From NCBI RefSeq assembly GCF_009857745.1, contig NZ_WWEN01000002.1, positions 1 through 64,000 on the forward strand: a stretch of DNA of 64,000 nt. The letters are read 5' to 3'. The stretch comes from Thalassovita mangrovi. GTDB lineage: Bacteria; Pseudomonadota; Alphaproteobacteria; Rhodobacterales; Rhodobacteraceae. Under the pieces are notes generated by a model, which saw only the letters and a program-made list of their open reading frames with translations, had not been told where the DNA came from and did not search any database. The position numbers were made by a program, and so were the translations under genes. Below are positions 31,279-41,128 of this stretch, one piece after another (the first letter of the stretch is position 1; the number at the start of each line of letters is the position of its first letter).

Positions 31279-32679
31279 ATGTCCTCACAAGTCGTGACCC
31301 GCTTCGCCCCCTCGCCCACCGGCTTCCTTCATATCGGCGGCGCGCGCACCGCGCTGTTCAACTGGCTCTATGCCCGCGGTCGCGGCGGCAAGTTCCTGCT
31401 GCGGATCGAAGACACCGACCGCGAACGGTCCACCCCCGAAGCGACCGAGGCGATCCTGAAGGGGCTCGACTGGCTGGGGCTGGACCATGACGGCGACGTG
31501 ATCAGCCAGTTCGAAAACGCAGCCCGCCATACCGAGGTGGCGCAGCAACTGCTGGCCGAGGGCAAAGCGTATAAATGCTTCGCCACCCAGGACGAAATCC
31601 AGGCCTTCCGCGATGCCGCCCGGGCCGAGGGCAAATCGACCCTCTACCGCAGCCCGTGGCGCGACGCCGCCCCGGAAACCCATCCCGACGCGCCCTATGT
31701 GGTGCGGATCAAGGCGCCGCAGGGCGGCGAAACGGTGATCCGCGATCAGGTGCAGGGCGACGTGACGATCCGCAACGATCAGCTCGACGACATGGTGCTG
31801 TTACGTTCCGATGGCACCCCGGTCTACATGCTGGCCGTTGTCGTCGATGACCATGATATGGGCGTGACCCATGTGATCCGGGGGGATGACCACCTGAACA
31901 ATGCCGCGCGCCAGATGATGATCTATGACGCGATGGGCTGGGACGTGCCGGTCTGGGCGCATATCCCGCTGATCCACGGGCCGGACGGCAAGAAGCTCAG
32001 CAAACGCCACGGCGCGCTTGGCGTCGACGAATACCAGAAAATGGGCTACCCGGCGGCGGGGATGCGCAATTACCTGGCCCGCCTGGGCTGGAGCCATGGC
32101 GACGACGAATTCTTCACCGACGACCAGGCGAAGGAATGGTTCGACCTGGGCGGAATCGGCAAATCCCCGGCCCGGTTCGACTTCAAGAAACTGGAAAACC
32201 TCAGCGGTCAGCACATCGCGGCTTCGGACGATGCTGCGCTGCTGCATGAGCTTCAGGCCTTCCTTGCCGCGACCGGTGAACCGGCGCTGAGCGACGACAA
32301 GGTCGTAGTTCTACGTAAGGCGATGTACTGCCTGAAAACCGGCGCCAAAACTTTCCCGCAACTGATTGAAAAGGCTGAATTTGCCCTGGCCGACCGGCCG
32401 ATACAGCCGGACGAGAAAGCGGCCAAGAACCTGGACGATGTATCCCGTAGTATACTGATGGAATTGACGCCGCATTTGCAAAATGCTAGCTGGTCGCGGG
32501 ATGATCTGGAAGGCGTTGCCAACCAGTTCGCGGAAGCGCGGGACATGAAGTTCGGCAAGCTGGCCGGCCCTTTGCGGGCGGCACTGGCGGGCCGCGCGGC
32601 GACGCCGAGCGTTTTCGACATGATGCTGGTCCTCGGGCGGGAGGAAACGATCGCCCGGCTGACCGACGCCGCAGGCTGA
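31279..32679 (+). CDS. gltX: Glutamate--tRNA ligase
   Basis: Charges tRNA-Glu with glutamate. The 466-residue class I synthetase has the HIGH-type motif [14 protein letters not shown] and the KMSKS-type motif [21 protein letters not shown] and the C-terminal helical anticodon-binding region are also typical. The N-terminal half has typical high-GC codon use; a short stretch near 32290-32480 is richer in AT but stays in frame. It is followed after about 80 bases by gltA. Confidence 0.96.
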   Translation: MSSQVVTRFAPSPTGFLHIGGARTALFNWLYARGRGGKFLLRIEDTDRERSTPEATEAILKGLDWLGLDHDGDVISQFENAARHTEVAQQLLAEGKAYKCFATQDEIQAFRDAARAEGKSTLYRSPWRDAAPETHPDAPYVVRIKAPQGGETVIRDQVQGDVTIRNDQLDDMVLLRSDGTPVYMLAVVVDDHDMGVTHVIRGDDHLNNAARQMMIYDAMGWDVPVWAHIPLIHGPDGKKLSKRHGALGVDEYQKMGYPAAGMRNYLARLGWSHGDDEFFTDDQAKEWFDLGGIGKSPARFDFKKLENLSGQHIAASDDAALLHELQAFLAATGEPALSDDKVVVLRKAMYCLKTGAKTFPQLIEKAEFALADRPIQPDEKAAKNLDDVSRSILMELTPHLQNASWSRDDLEGVANQFAEARDMKFGKLAGPLRAALAGRAATPSVFDMMLVLGREETIARLTDAAG

Positions 32680-32761
32680 GGGGCGCCCTGCCCTGCCTGC
32701 GTAAAAAGAACATAAACGCCCGTGCCACCCGGCACAGAGGCCTCGTGATGAAGGGAATACA

Positions 32762-34057
32762 ATGACCGAAACCACCAAAACCGCAACGCTGAGTTTTGAC
32801 GGCAAGACGCTTGAATTGCCCATGTTCACCCCGACCGCGGGCCCCGATGTCATCGACATCCGCAAGCTTTACTCCCAGGGCCACGTGTTCACCTACGACC
32901 CCGGCTTCACCTCGACCGCGTCCTGCGACAGCACCATCACCTTCATCGACGGCGACGAAGGCGTGCTGCTGCATCGCGGCTACCCGATCGACCAGCTGGC
33001 GGGCAAATCGCACTTCCTCGAAGTGTGCTACCTGCTGCTGTACGGTGAACTGCCCTCGGCGGCGGAACTGGAAAAGTTCGAAACCACCATCACCCGCCAC
33101 ACCATGATCCACGAACAGATGCACAATTTCTTCCGTGGCTTCCGCCGCGACGCGCATCCGATGGCGGTCATGGTCGGCGTGGTCGGCGCGATGGCGGCCT
33201 TCTATCACGATTCCACCGACGTGTCGGACCCGCAGCAGCGCGAAATCGCGTCGCACCGGCTGATCGCCAAGATGCCGACCATCGCCGCGATGGCCTATAA
33301 GTATTCGATCGGTCAGCCCTTCGTGTATCCGCGCAACGATCTGGATTACGCGGCGAACTTCCTGCACATGTGCTTCAGCGTGCCGGCCGAGGAATACCAC
33401 GTGAACCCGATCCTGAGCCGCGCGATGGACCGGATCTTCACCCTGCATGCCGATCACGAACAGAACGCGTCGACCTCGACCGTGCGTCTGGCATCAAGCT
33501 CGGGCGCCAACCCGTTCGCCTGTATCGCCGCCGGCATCGCCTGCCTGTGGGGTCCGGCCCATGGCGGCGCCAACCAGGCCTGCCTGGAAATGCTGCGCGA
33601 AATCGGCACCCCCGACCGCATCCCCGAATTCATCGAACGCGCCAAGGACAAGAACGATCCGTTCCGTCTGATGGGCTTCGGTCACCGCGTCTACAAGAAC
33701 ATGGACCCGCGCGCGACCGTGATGAAGCAATCGGCGGACGAGGTTCTGGAACTGCTGGGTGTCGAAGACAACCCGCTGCTGCAGGTCGCCAAGGAACTGG
33801 AACAGATCGCGCTGAACGATCCCTACTTCAAAGAGAAGAAGCTGTTCCCGAACGTCGATTTCTACTCGGGCATCATCCTCGAGGCGATGGGCTTCCCGAC
33901 CTCGATGTTCACCCCGATCTTCGCGCTGTCGCGCACCGTCGGCTGGGTCAGCCAGTGGAAGGAAATGATCGCCGATCCTCAGAACAAGATCGGCCGTCCG
34001 CGTCAGCTGTACCTGGGCGAAACCGCCCGCGATTACGTGGACGTGGAAGACCGCTGA
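32762..34057 (+). CDS. gltA: Citrate synthase (type II, hexameric family length)
   Basis: Condenses acetyl-CoA with oxaloacetate in the citric acid cycle. The 431-residue protein has the catalytic histidine segments [20 protein letters not shown] and [15 protein letters not shown], and [15 protein letters not shown] with the substrate-binding His and Arg. [15 protein letters not shown] holds the catalytic aspartate/tyrosine region. It has an AAGGGA ribosome site and a strong terminator directly downstream. It is the last core gene before the accessory catabolic region. Confidence 0.97.
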   Translation: MTETTKTATLSFDGKTLELPMFTPTAGPDVIDIRKLYSQGHVFTYDPGFTSTASCDSTITFIDGDEGVLLHRGYPIDQLAGKSHFLEVCYLLLYGELPSAAELEKFETTITRHTMIHEQMHNFFRGFRRDAHPMAVMVGVVGAMAAFYHDSTDVSDPQQREIASHRLIAKMPTIAAMAYKYSIGQPFVYPRNDLDYAANFLHMCFSVPAEEYHVNPILSRAMDRIFTLHADHEQNASTSTVRLASSSGANPFACIAAGIACLWGPAHGGANQACLEMLREIGTPDRIPEFIERAKDKNDPFRLMGFGHRVYKNMDPRATVMKQSADEVLELLGVEDNPLLQVAKELEQIALNDPYFKEKKLFPNVDFYSGIILEAMGFPTSMFTPIFALSRTVGWVSQWKEMIADPQNKIGRPRQLYLGETARDYVDVEDR

Positions 34058-34080
34058 GCTGCCCATCTGTCGAATTGAAA

Positions 34081-34109
34081 ACGCCCCGGTCCTGCCGGGG
34101 CGTTTTTCT
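34081..34109 (+). terminator. Rho-independent terminator of gltA
   Basis: ACGCCCCGG (34081-34089) pairs with CCGGGGCGT (34095-34103) and is followed by TTTTTCTTT. It starts 24 bases after the gltA stop codon. Confidence 0.93.
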
Positions 34110-34182
34110 TTGCGGGCCGGGCTGATCACCGATCCGGGGCCGGGTCTGAAACCGGGCTGACGCACCCTGCCCCAAAACGATG

Positions 34183-34222
34183 ACAGCCCGCGCGGTGATT
34201 TCCACCGCGCGGGCTGTTTGTT
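34183..34222. terminator. Long perfect hairpin, bidirectional terminator before the ABC operon end
   Basis: ACAGCCCGCGCGGTG (34183-34197) pairs perfectly with CACCGCGCGGGCTGT (34203-34217), a 15-bp stem with a 5-base loop. It is followed by TTTGTTT on the plus strand and, leftward, by CATCGTTTT. It lies 38 bases past the stop of the leftward ABC operon and serves as its probable end. Confidence 0.85.
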
Positions 34223-34254
34223 TCGTCACCCGGCTTGCGCGCCGGACCAAAGGC

Positions 34255-35076
34255 TCAGTCGAACCAGGCGTCGTCGAGTTCCGGCAGCGGGATCGCGCCC
34301 AGCAGGGACTTGGTGATGTCGGATTTCGGCGCCTCGAAGACCTGTTCCACCGGCCCCTGATCGACGATTTCGCCGTGGTTCAGCACGATCACCTCGTCGC
34401 ACAGATGCCGGATCACCGACAGGTCGTGACTGATGAAGGCGACGGTCAGCCCCATGTCGCGGGCCAGGTCCTTGAGCAGGGACAGCACCTGCGCCTGGCT
34501 CGACACGTCCAGCCCCGACACGATCTCATCGGCCAGGATGAAGCGTGGCTCCAGCGCGATGGCGCGTGCGATGCCGACCCGCTGACGCTGACCGCCGGAC
34601 AATTCATGCGGGTAGCGGTCGCCAAAGGCGGCAGGCAGCCCTACCTTGGTCAGCGCGGTGATGGCATCTTCCTTGGTGCCGCCCCGGCCGTAGCGTTTCA
34701 TCGGCTGCGCGATGATACGCCAGACCTTGTGCCGCGGGTTCAGCGACGACATCGGGTCCTGGAAAATCATCTGCAGGTCGCGGCGCAGCGGGCGCAGCGC
34801 GTCCTCGCTCAGATGGGCGATATCGGTGCCGTCGAACAGAACCTCGCCCGAATCCGGTTCCAGCAGCCGCACCAATACCCGGCCCAGCGTCGATTTCCCC
34901 GATCCGCTTTCGCCGACGATGCCGGTGATCTTGCCATCGGGAATGTCGATGCTGAACCCCTTGAGCACCTCGATCCGCGGCGCCGCCCCGATCAGCGGCT
35001 TATGCGCCCGGTCGGGAAAGGACAGGCGCAGGTTGCGCACCGAAAACAACGGCTTGTTGGGTGTTGTCGTGGTCAT
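34255..35076 (-). CDS. ABC transporter ATPase, oligopeptide type (DppF/OppF-like)
   Basis: Second nucleotide-binding subunit of a peptide-type importer. The 273-residue protein has Walker A GESGSGKST, signature LSGGQRQRVGIARAIAL and Walker B FILADEIVSGLD, where Ile replaces the usual Pro after DE. FDGTDIAHLS is the typical Q-loop region. Its start overlaps the stop of the partner ATPase gene by four bases. It is the last gene of the five-gene importer operon (37899-39437 back to here). Confidence 0.92.
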   Translation of the reverse strand: MTTTTPNKPLFSVRNLRLSFPDRAHKPLIGAAPRIEVLKGFSIDIPDGKITGIVGESGSGKSTLGRVLVRLLEPDSGEVLFDGTDIAHLSEDALRPLRRDLQMIFQDPMSSLNPRHKVWRIIAQPMKRYGRGGTKEDAITALTKVGLPAAFGDRYPHELSGGQRQRVGIARAIALEPRFILADEIVSGLDVSSQAQVLSLLKDLARDMGLTVAFISHDLSVIRHLCDEVIVLNHGEIVDQGPVEQVFEAPKSDITKSLLGAIPLPELDDAWFD

Positions 35077-35966
35077 CTGCTGCCCCCCTGATAAAGCGCG
35101 TCATCCTGCGCGATCTGCTGATGCAGGTCGGAAATCAGCGACGCGGGCACCGGCGAGAACGGGCGTTCCAGATCGGCATAGCTCGGCGTCGCGGCGATCA
35201 GCGCGCGGGTATAGGGATGCTGCGGATTGGTGAAGACCTCCCTGGTGGTGGCGTCCTCCATCACCTTGCCGGCGAACAGCACCGTCACCTTCTGGCTGAT
35301 CTTGGCGACCACGCCCATGTCATGGGTCACGAACAGGACCGCCGTGCCGGTTTCGCGCTGCAATTCGCGGATCAGCCGCAGGATCTGTTTCTGCACCGTC
35401 ACGTCCAGCGCCGTCGTCGGTTCGTCCGCCACGATCAGCCGTGGCGACGGCGCGAAGGCGGCGGCGATCAGGATGCGCTGACGCATGCCGCCCGACAATT
35501 CGTGCGGATAGCTGTTCATCACCCGTTCCGGCGCCCGGATATGCACCCGGTCCAGCAGGTCGAGCGCGCGGGCCTTTGCCTTGTCGGCGCTCCAGCCGTG
35601 GATGCGGATCAGCGGATCGATGATCTGCGGCCCGATCTTGCGCACCGGGTTCAGCGCGGTCAGCGGGTCCTGCGGGATCAGCGCCGCGGTCTGCGCCACG
35701 GTACTGCGGCGGGTCCAGGGCGTCATCGCGTTGAGGTGCTGGCCCTCCAAGATGATCTCTCCCTCTGTGACCCGCAGGTTGCCAGGCAGGATGCCCAGAA
35801 CCGCCTTGCCGATCATCGACTTGCCGGCGCCGGATTCCCCCACCAGCGCGCGCACTTCGCCGGGTTCCAGCGACAGCGACACGTCGCGCAGGATGCGCAC
35901 GCCATTGGGCAAGGCGATGTTCAGCTTGATCACGTCAAGCGCAGTTTTGTGATTGGTTACGGTCAT
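35073..35966 (-). CDS. ABC transporter ATPase, oligopeptide type (DppD/OppD-like)
   Basis: First nucleotide-binding subunit of the same importer, 297 residues from ATG 35966 (MTVTNHKTALDV). It has Walker A GESGAGKSM, signature LSGGMRQRILIAAAFA and Walker B LIVADEPTTALDVT. The C-terminal oligopeptide-transporter extension (TPSYADLERPFSPVPA) may bind a partner or a cluster. Both ends overlap neighbouring genes by four bases. The upstream open frame beyond ATG 35966 belongs to the permease gene. Confidence 0.92.
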   Translation of the reverse strand: MTVTNHKTALDVIKLNIALPNGVRILRDVSLSLEPGEVRALVGESGAGKSMIGKAVLGILPGNLRVTEGEIILEGQHLNAMTPWTRRSTVAQTAALIPQDPLTALNPVRKIGPQIIDPLIRIHGWSADKAKARALDLLDRVHIRAPERVMNSYPHELSGGMRQRILIAAAFAPSPRLIVADEPTTALDVTVQKQILRLIRELQRETGTAVLFVTHDMGVVAKISQKVTVLFAGKVMEDATTREVFTNPQHPYTRALIAATPSYADLERPFSPVPASLISDLHQQIAQDDALYQGGSR

Positions 35967-36829
35967 TGCAGCACCGGGTCGAAACGTTGTTTGAGACCCT
36001 CGCCAAGCGTCGAAAAGCTCAGCACGGTCAGGAAAAGCGCGATCAGCGGGAACAGCAGCACCCACCAGGCGAAGTGGATGGCGTTGCGCCCTTCGGCGAT
36101 CATCGACCCCCAGGTCGGATCGTCCGAGGAAATCGACAGGTTCACGAAGCTCAGGATCGCCTCGACGATCACCGCGATACCCATTTCCAGCATCAAGAGC
36201 GCGATGATCGAGGGCATCACGTTGGGCAGGATTTCACTGGCCAGCGTCGCCACCCGGCGCGCGCCGCCGATACGGGAACTGTCGACGTAATCCATCCGCG
36301 ACTGCACCATGGTTTCGGCCCGGATCACCCGGGCGAAGCGGGTCCAGTCGATCAGCGCGATCGCTGCGATCACCGATCCCAGCCCGGTGCCCATGACGGC
36401 GACCAGCAGCACCGCGAACAGCACCGGCGGGAAGGCCATCCAGATATCGACAAGCCGCGAAATCACCCGATCCCACCAGCCGCCGAAATATCCCGCGACA
36501 AGGCCCAGCACCGACCCGAACAGGCAGGTCACCGTCGCCGCGATCAGGCTGACGAACAAAGCGATCCGCGCGCCATAGATCATCCGCGACAGCACGTCCC
36601 GGCCCAGGCTGTCGGTGCCGAGCCAGTAGCCCGGTTCGGTGCCCGCGATGAAGAACGGCGGCAGACGTTCGAGCATGAGATCCTGTTCCAGCGGGTCATG
36701 CGGCGCCACCAGCGGCGCCAGGATCGCGGCCGCAGCGACAATCCCCAGCCACAGAAGCGGCAGCCAGAGCCGTAGGTTGAGCTTGCCCGAGCGGCGCGCG
36801 CGCGGGGCGGAAAGAGTGGTATCAGCCAT
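35963..36829 (-). CDS. ABC transporter permease, DppC-like
   Basis: A 288-residue inner-membrane subunit with about six helices. It begins with the basic cytoplasmic tail and first helix typical of DppC/OppC, contains the LGTDSLGRDVLSRMIYGAR motif that marks this subfamily, and the EAA loop that docks to the ATPase (RRVATLASEILPNVMPSI). It overlaps the DppB-like gene by eight bases and the DppD-like gene by four. Confidence 0.93.
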   Translation of the reverse strand: MADTTLSAPRARRSGKLNLRLWLPLLWLGIVAAAAILAPLVAPHDPLEQDLMLERLPPFFIAGTEPGYWLGTDSLGRDVLSRMIYGARIALFVSLIAATVTCLFGSVLGLVAGYFGGWWDRVISRLVDIWMAFPPVLFAVLLVAVMGTGLGSVIAAIALIDWTRFARVIRAETMVQSRMDYVDSSRIGGARRVATLASEILPNVMPSIIALLMLEMGIAVIVEAILSFVNLSISSDDPTWGSMIAEGRNAIHFAWWVLLFPLIALFLTVLSFSTLGEGLKQRFDPVLQ

Positions 36830-37829
36830 GACGGAGCCTCGGGTTCAGAAGGGTGTAGGACAGATCGACGATCAGGTTGATCACGATGAACAGCGCCGCA
36901 AACAGCAGCACGATCCCCTGGATCAGCGGCAGGTCGCGGTTGATCACCGCGTCGATCGCCATGTTGCCCAGGCCCTCATAGGCGAACAACCGTTCCACGA
37001 TCACCGTGCCGCCGATCAGGAAGGTGAACTGCACCCCCACCAGCGTCAGCGTCGGCAGCGCCGCGTTGCGCAGCGCCTCGCGCAGGATCACGGCGGTTTC
37101 GCCGAAACCGCGCACCCGCGCCAGCGTGGTGTAATCCTGCACCAGCACCTCCTTGAGGTTCTGCTTGAGCAGTTGCGCGATCATCGCCGCCAGCGGCAGC
37201 GCCAGCGACATCGCGGGCATCAGCATATGGGCCAGCGTCGATCCGACCACGTCGAACCGGCCGCGCAGCAGGCCCTCGAAGACATAGAAATTGGTGGTGA
37301 AATCGATATCCAGCCGCGGGTCCACCCTGCCCGAGATCGACAGCACCGGCCACAGCACGCCGAAGATCAGCACGAAGACCAGCCCCCACAGGAAATCGGG
37401 GATCGACAGCACCGCGCCGCTGACCAGGTCGACCCCGACCTCGGTCCCCGATCCGCGTTTGCGCGCGCCGATCACCGCAGCGATCCCGCCAAGCGCCACC
37501 GCGATCAGCAGCGCCATCAGCGACAGTTCCAGCGTCGCGGGCAGCCGCCCCAGCACCAGCTGATCGACCGGCTGGCGCAGCGTGATGGAGGTGCCGAAAT
37601 CGCCCTGCAACACGCCACCCAGCCAGATGACGAATTGCTGCGGCAGGCTCTTGTCGAAGCCATAGAGCGCCTTGAGATTTTCGATATCCGCCTCGGTCGC
37701 GCCCGGCGGCAGCATCATGGCAATCGGGTTGCCCGGCGCGACGCGCACGAGGGTGAAGACCACGACAGCGACACCGAACAGGGTCACCGCCGTCGTGATC
37801 AGACGGATCAGAACGGTTTTGAGGAGCAT
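36822..37829 (-). CDS. ABC transporter permease, DppB-like
   Basis: A 335-residue inner-membrane subunit with about six helices. VFTLVRVAPGNPI near the N-terminus and the EAA loop (YTTLARVRGFGETAVILREALRN in two parts) are characteristic of DppB/OppB. The final PRLRHG is also typical. It partners the DppC-like permease, whose gene overlaps its end by eight bases. About 70 bases separate it from the binding-protein gene, with a hairpin in between. Confidence 0.93.
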   Translation of the reverse strand: MLLKTVLIRLITTAVTLFGVAVVVFTLVRVAPGNPIAMMLPPGATEADIENLKALYGFDKSLPQQFVIWLGGVLQGDFGTSITLRQPVDQLVLGRLPATLELSLMALLIAVALGGIAAVIGARKRGSGTEVGVDLVSGAVLSIPDFLWGLVFVLIFGVLWPVLSISGRVDPRLDIDFTTNFYVFEGLLRGRFDVVGSTLAHMLMPAMSLALPLAAMIAQLLKQNLKEVLVQDYTTLARVRGFGETAVILREALRNAALPTLTLVGVQFTFLIGGTVIVERLFAYEGLGNMAIDAVINRDLPLIQGIVLLFAALFIVINLIVDLSYTLLNPRLRHG

Positions 37830-37851
37830 GGAAGCCTCCGGTCTTCAAAAG

Positions 37852-37880
37852 GTGCGGGCCAGGAAAGACCCGGCCCGCAC
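37852..37880 (-). promoter_or_regulatory. Intra-operon hairpin after the binding-protein gene
   Basis: GTGCGGGCC (37852-37860) pairs with GGCCCGCAC (37872-37880) just past the binding-protein stop, with no U-run. Such hairpins often protect the binding-protein mRNA from 3' decay and make it more abundant than the permease and ATPase parts. Confidence 0.6.
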
Positions 37881-37898
37881 AGGTGAGCCCGACGGGGA

Positions 37899-39437
37899 TC
37901 AGGCTTGACCAACAGCCTGCGGCAGCAGATCGCCGGAGGTGTAAGGCGTGACGGTGACATTGGACGCGAAGACGACCGGCATCACATATTGCAGCAGCGG
38001 GATCACATAGCCCTCTTCCGCGATATATTTGGACACCGCCTTGTAGCCCGCGATCCGCTTGTCTTCGTCCGGTTCGACGAACAGCGGCCCGATCTTTTCG
38101 ACCAGGTCGGCGCTGTCCCACACCGCGTGCGGCGACGGGCCGAACATCGAGAACCCGGTCGAGGTCGACGGGTCGCCGATCGAATTGCCCCAGTTGTAGA
38201 AGGCCGCAGGCGCCAGCGTGTCGGCCGCGCGCAGCTCGTAGTGCTTGGCGATCTCGTAGACCTCGATCTCGGCCTCGATGCCGACCTTGCGCCACATGCC
38301 GACGACCGCCTGGATCATTTCGTAATCCTTCGGCTTGAAGCCGCGGGTGGTCTGGATGGTGAATTTCACCGGGTTGTCGGTGGAATAGCCCGACGCGGCC
38401 AGCAGGTCCTTGGCCTTTTCGGGATCATACTCGACCTGGATGCTGTCGTCATAGGCAGCATAGCCCGGCACTTCGAGCGTCGAGATCGGCACGCCGTAGC
38501 CGCGCAGCAGGCGGTCGATGATCAGCTGCTTGTTGATCGCGTGATGAGCGGCAAGGCGCACGTTCTTGTCCAGCATCACGTCGATATCGTTGAGGAAGAT
38601 CATGCCGATATCGGTGACCGGCACCGCTTCGCCCGACAACCCGTCCTTGGCGATCAGGCGGTCGTATTCCTCGTAGGGGATGTTGGTGGTGATGTCGGAA
38701 TTTCCCGATTCCACCTCGGCCACGCGCGACGCGGCATCGGTGACGAATTTGACGGTCACGGTTTCGAACGCCGGTGCGTCGCCCCAGTAATCGGGGAAGG
38801 CTTTCAGCCGCACATAGGCGCCCTGTTCGAACGCGTCGACCATGTAGGGGCCGGTGCCGACCGGGGCCTTTTCGAACCCTTCCGCGCCGACCTCTTCGTA
38901 GTATTTCTTCGGCAGAACGAAGGCGGTCAGGAAGGCCATCCACTTGAACAGTGCCGGCTCGAACGCCAGCACGTCGGCGGTGATGACATTGCCGTCGATC
39001 ACGTAATTGCCGATCTTGCCCCAGACGAACTGCATCGGGTTGCCGGTTTCGGGATTGCCCGCGCGCTCCAGCGACCAGACGATGTCTTCGGGGGTGAAAT
39101 CGTCGCCATTGTGCCATTTGACGCCCTCACGGACGGTCATGGTGATCTTGGTCTTGTCTTCGCTGAAGCCCCATTCGGTCAGCAGGCCGGGACCGAAGGA
39201 CAGATCGGGGCCCTGCGCGATATAGCGGTCGAAAACGGCAAGGAAGATCGACTGCAGCGCCGGGTTGACGGCGGACGGACCGGTGGTCGGGTCCCAGCTC
39301 TGGACCGGCAGGTTATAGGCGATGGTCAGGGCCTTGCCGCCCTCGGCCAGAAGCCCGGAACCCGAGGCCAGAAGCGCGGTCAGGGCGACCGAGGCCCCCA
39401 TGAACCCGCGACGGGTCAGATGTGAATTCGAAGTCAT
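37899..39437 (-). CDS. ABC transporter substrate-binding protein (family 5), Tat-exported
   Basis: Periplasmic solute-binding protein of 512 residues. The N-terminus has a twin-arginine motif, TRRGFMG (RR at 9-10), then a hydrophobic stretch, so it should be folded before export. The family 5 signature region reads EGVKWHNGDDFTPEDIVWSLER. This family binds peptides, but also nickel, glycosides, opines and other organic solutes. Its place directly after the iorAB/flavoprotein array, with a large palindrome in the promoter, suggests it imports that pathway's substrate. The actual ligand is unknown. Confidence 0.92.
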   Translation of the reverse strand: MTSNSHLTRRGFMGASVALTALLASGSGLLAEGGKALTIAYNLPVQSWDPTTGPSAVNPALQSIFLAVFDRYIAQGPDLSFGPGLLTEWGFSEDKTKITMTVREGVKWHNGDDFTPEDIVWSLERAGNPETGNPMQFVWGKIGNYVIDGNVITADVLAFEPALFKWMAFLTAFVLPKKYYEEVGAEGFEKAPVGTGPYMVDAFEQGAYVRLKAFPDYWGDAPAFETVTVKFVTDAASRVAEVESGNSDITTNIPYEEYDRLIAKDGLSGEAVPVTDIGMIFLNDIDVMLDKNVRLAAHHAINKQLIIDRLLRGYGVPISTLEVPGYAAYDDSIQVEYDPEKAKDLLAASGYSTDNPVKFTIQTTRGFKPKDYEMIQAVVGMWRKVGIEAEIEVYEIAKHYELRAADTLAPAAFYNWGNSIGDPSTSTGFSMFGPSPHAVWDSADLVEKIGPLFVEPDEDKRIAGYKAVSKYIAEEGYVIPLLQYVMPVVFASNVTVTPYTSGDLLPQAVGQA

Positions 39438-39508
39438 GTTTCGTCTCTCCTGTTGACGGTTGTCGGTTGACGGCCCGTTGTCCGGACTCGTTGGAAGTGG
39501 TTGTTTTT

Positions 39509-39538
39509 ACTTTAGATATGATATTTCATATTTAAAGT
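39509..39538. promoter_or_regulatory. Candidate operator: large palindrome before the ABC importer
   Basis: ACTTTAGATATGA (39509-39521) pairs with TCATATTTAAAGT (39526-39538) with one mismatch and a 4-base spacer. It lies about 70 bases before the binding-protein start in an AT-rich gap. Its size and symmetry fit a MarR-type operator. Related half-sites occur at 47897-47914 and 50743-50760. Confidence 0.6.
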
Positions 39539-39577
39539 TAAAAGATGTGGAGCAGCCCGCTTTTATCGTTCGACCGC

Positions 39578-41125
39578 CTATTTGATGTCCTGTGCCGCGA
39601 AGAATCCCGATCCTGCGCCGGTTCCGGCGCCGGGCCAGCAGGCCGCGCCGATCATCTGCAGACCGGCAATCGGGGTATGCCCGTCCGAGAAGCCGCGAAC
39701 CGGGCGATAAAGGAAGTTCTGGCTCAGGTGATGGGAGCCGCAAATCTGGTCGCCACCGACAAGGTTGGGGTTGCCAGCTTCCAGATCCAGCGGCGACACG
39801 GTGGTTTGCGCAAGGATCGTATCGCGGAAGCCCGGCGCCTGTTCCTCGATCAGGTCGAGCGCCCGATCTGCCATGGCCACCTTTGCATCCTCCCAGTTTC
39901 GCGAAGAAATTTCACCCTTCGCGTCGCCCTTGATCTCGCCCGGGACCATCCGGACCTGCACCCAAAGGGTCTGTTTGCCCTCCGGCGCGCGGGACGGATC
40001 GAACAGGGTCGGCTGCCCGACCACCAGCAGCGGATTGGACGGCAACAGCCCGGCCGCGGCCTGCGCATAGGTCAGCGAGGCGGTGTCGATGGTGCGCCCG
40101 ATATGGACATAGGCGTATTTGCCCAAGGCCCCCGCTGTCCACGGCACCGGCGCGTCGAGCGCGAGGTGTATCATCATCGTGCCGGGCGCGTGGCTGAAGT
40201 TTTCCATGCCCCGGTCGAACCGCGCATCGCCGGAATTCCCGCCGATCAGCCGCAGCAGGTGTTTCGGCGCCAGCGCCGCCAGAATGGTTGAAGCTTCGAT
40301 TTTCTTGCCATTCACCACGACACCGGTTGCGCGGCCACCCTGATGGGTGATCTCGCTTACCTCGGCGTTGCAGGTGACGGAACCGCCATGCGCCTCGATC
40401 ATGCTGACCAGCGCGCGGGTGGCGACATCCGCGCCGCCCTTGCCGATCACCATGCCCATGGCCTGACCGCCCATTGCCTCCAGATAGGGAAAGATCGCGC
40501 CGCCCGCGATGTCGGGCGCGAAATCCAGATGCATCCCCCAGGTCGACAGCGCGGTGCGCAGCCGGGGGTCCTCAAAAGTTTCATCCAGCCAGGCACGCGG
40601 CGAAGTCATCAGGAACCGCGCCACGTCGAGGCTTTTGGCGGTGCCGAGCGCGCGCCATTTCGACCACAGGAATTTTGCCAGCGGCCAGCGCTTCATCGGC
40701 GTGCCCAACAGCCCGCCGACAACGCCCGCGCGTTCCGGGAAATCCTCCATCAGCGCGCGCCAGGTCGCCTTGTCCGCCTCGGACCCGAACGTCGCCAGCG
40801 TTTCATCCAGATCGGTAGACACGCCAAGGTAATCGCCCGGTTCCATCGCCTGCGCGAAGGGGTGCGAGATGGGCACGAATTCCATCCCGTGTTTCGCCAT
40901 CTCCGCCCCGTGTTTCGCCATGAAGCCCGAGCCCGCGAACATCGACAGGTTCATCGCCGCAACGTCATGGCGGAACCCCGGCAGGGTCAGTTCCTCGGTC
41001 CGCACCGCGCCGCCCGGGGTGGGCCCGCGCTCATAGACCCGTACGGATTTGCCGCGCGCGGCCAAATCCGCGGCAGCGACCAGCCCGTTGATCCCGGACC
41101 CGATGATGACGATTGGCTTGCCCAT
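39578..41125 (-). CDS. Phytoene-desaturase-like FAD oxidoreductase, copy 1
   Basis: A 515-residue flavoprotein of the phytoene desaturase / amine oxidase superfamily. The N-terminal dinucleotide fold has GSGINGLVAAADLAARG and an acidic YERGP end of the second strand. The C-terminal FAD motif region ends GACWPGAGTGAGSGFFA. It shares the unusual block VGQPT..DPSRAPEG..LW.Q and KGDAKGEI with the gene at 45330-46892, so the two are paralogues. No carotenoid genes are near, and iorB lies three bases upstream. An oxidation within an aromatic or indolic catabolic route is more likely than carotenoid synthesis. Substrate unknown. Confidence 0.85.
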   Translation of the reverse strand: MGKPIVIIGSGINGLVAAADLAARGKSVRVYERGPTPGGAVRTEELTLPGFRHDVAAMNLSMFAGSGFMAKHGAEMAKHGMEFVPISHPFAQAMEPGDYLGVSTDLDETLATFGSEADKATWRALMEDFPERAGVVGGLLGTPMKRWPLAKFLWSKWRALGTAKSLDVARFLMTSPRAWLDETFEDPRLRTALSTWGMHLDFAPDIAGGAIFPYLEAMGGQAMGMVIGKGGADVATRALVSMIEAHGGSVTCNAEVSEITHQGGRATGVVVNGKKIEASTILAALAPKHLLRLIGGNSGDARFDRGMENFSHAPGTMMIHLALDAPVPWTAGALGKYAYVHIGRTIDTASLTYAQAAAGLLPSNPLLVVGQPTLFDPSRAPEGKQTLWVQVRMVPGEIKGDAKGEISSRNWEDAKVAMADRALDLIEEQAPGFRDTILAQTTVSPLDLEAGNPNLVGGDQICGSHHLSQNFLYRPVRGFSDGHTPIAGLQMIGAACWPGAGTGAGSGFFAAQDIK

Positions 41126-41128
41126 GAC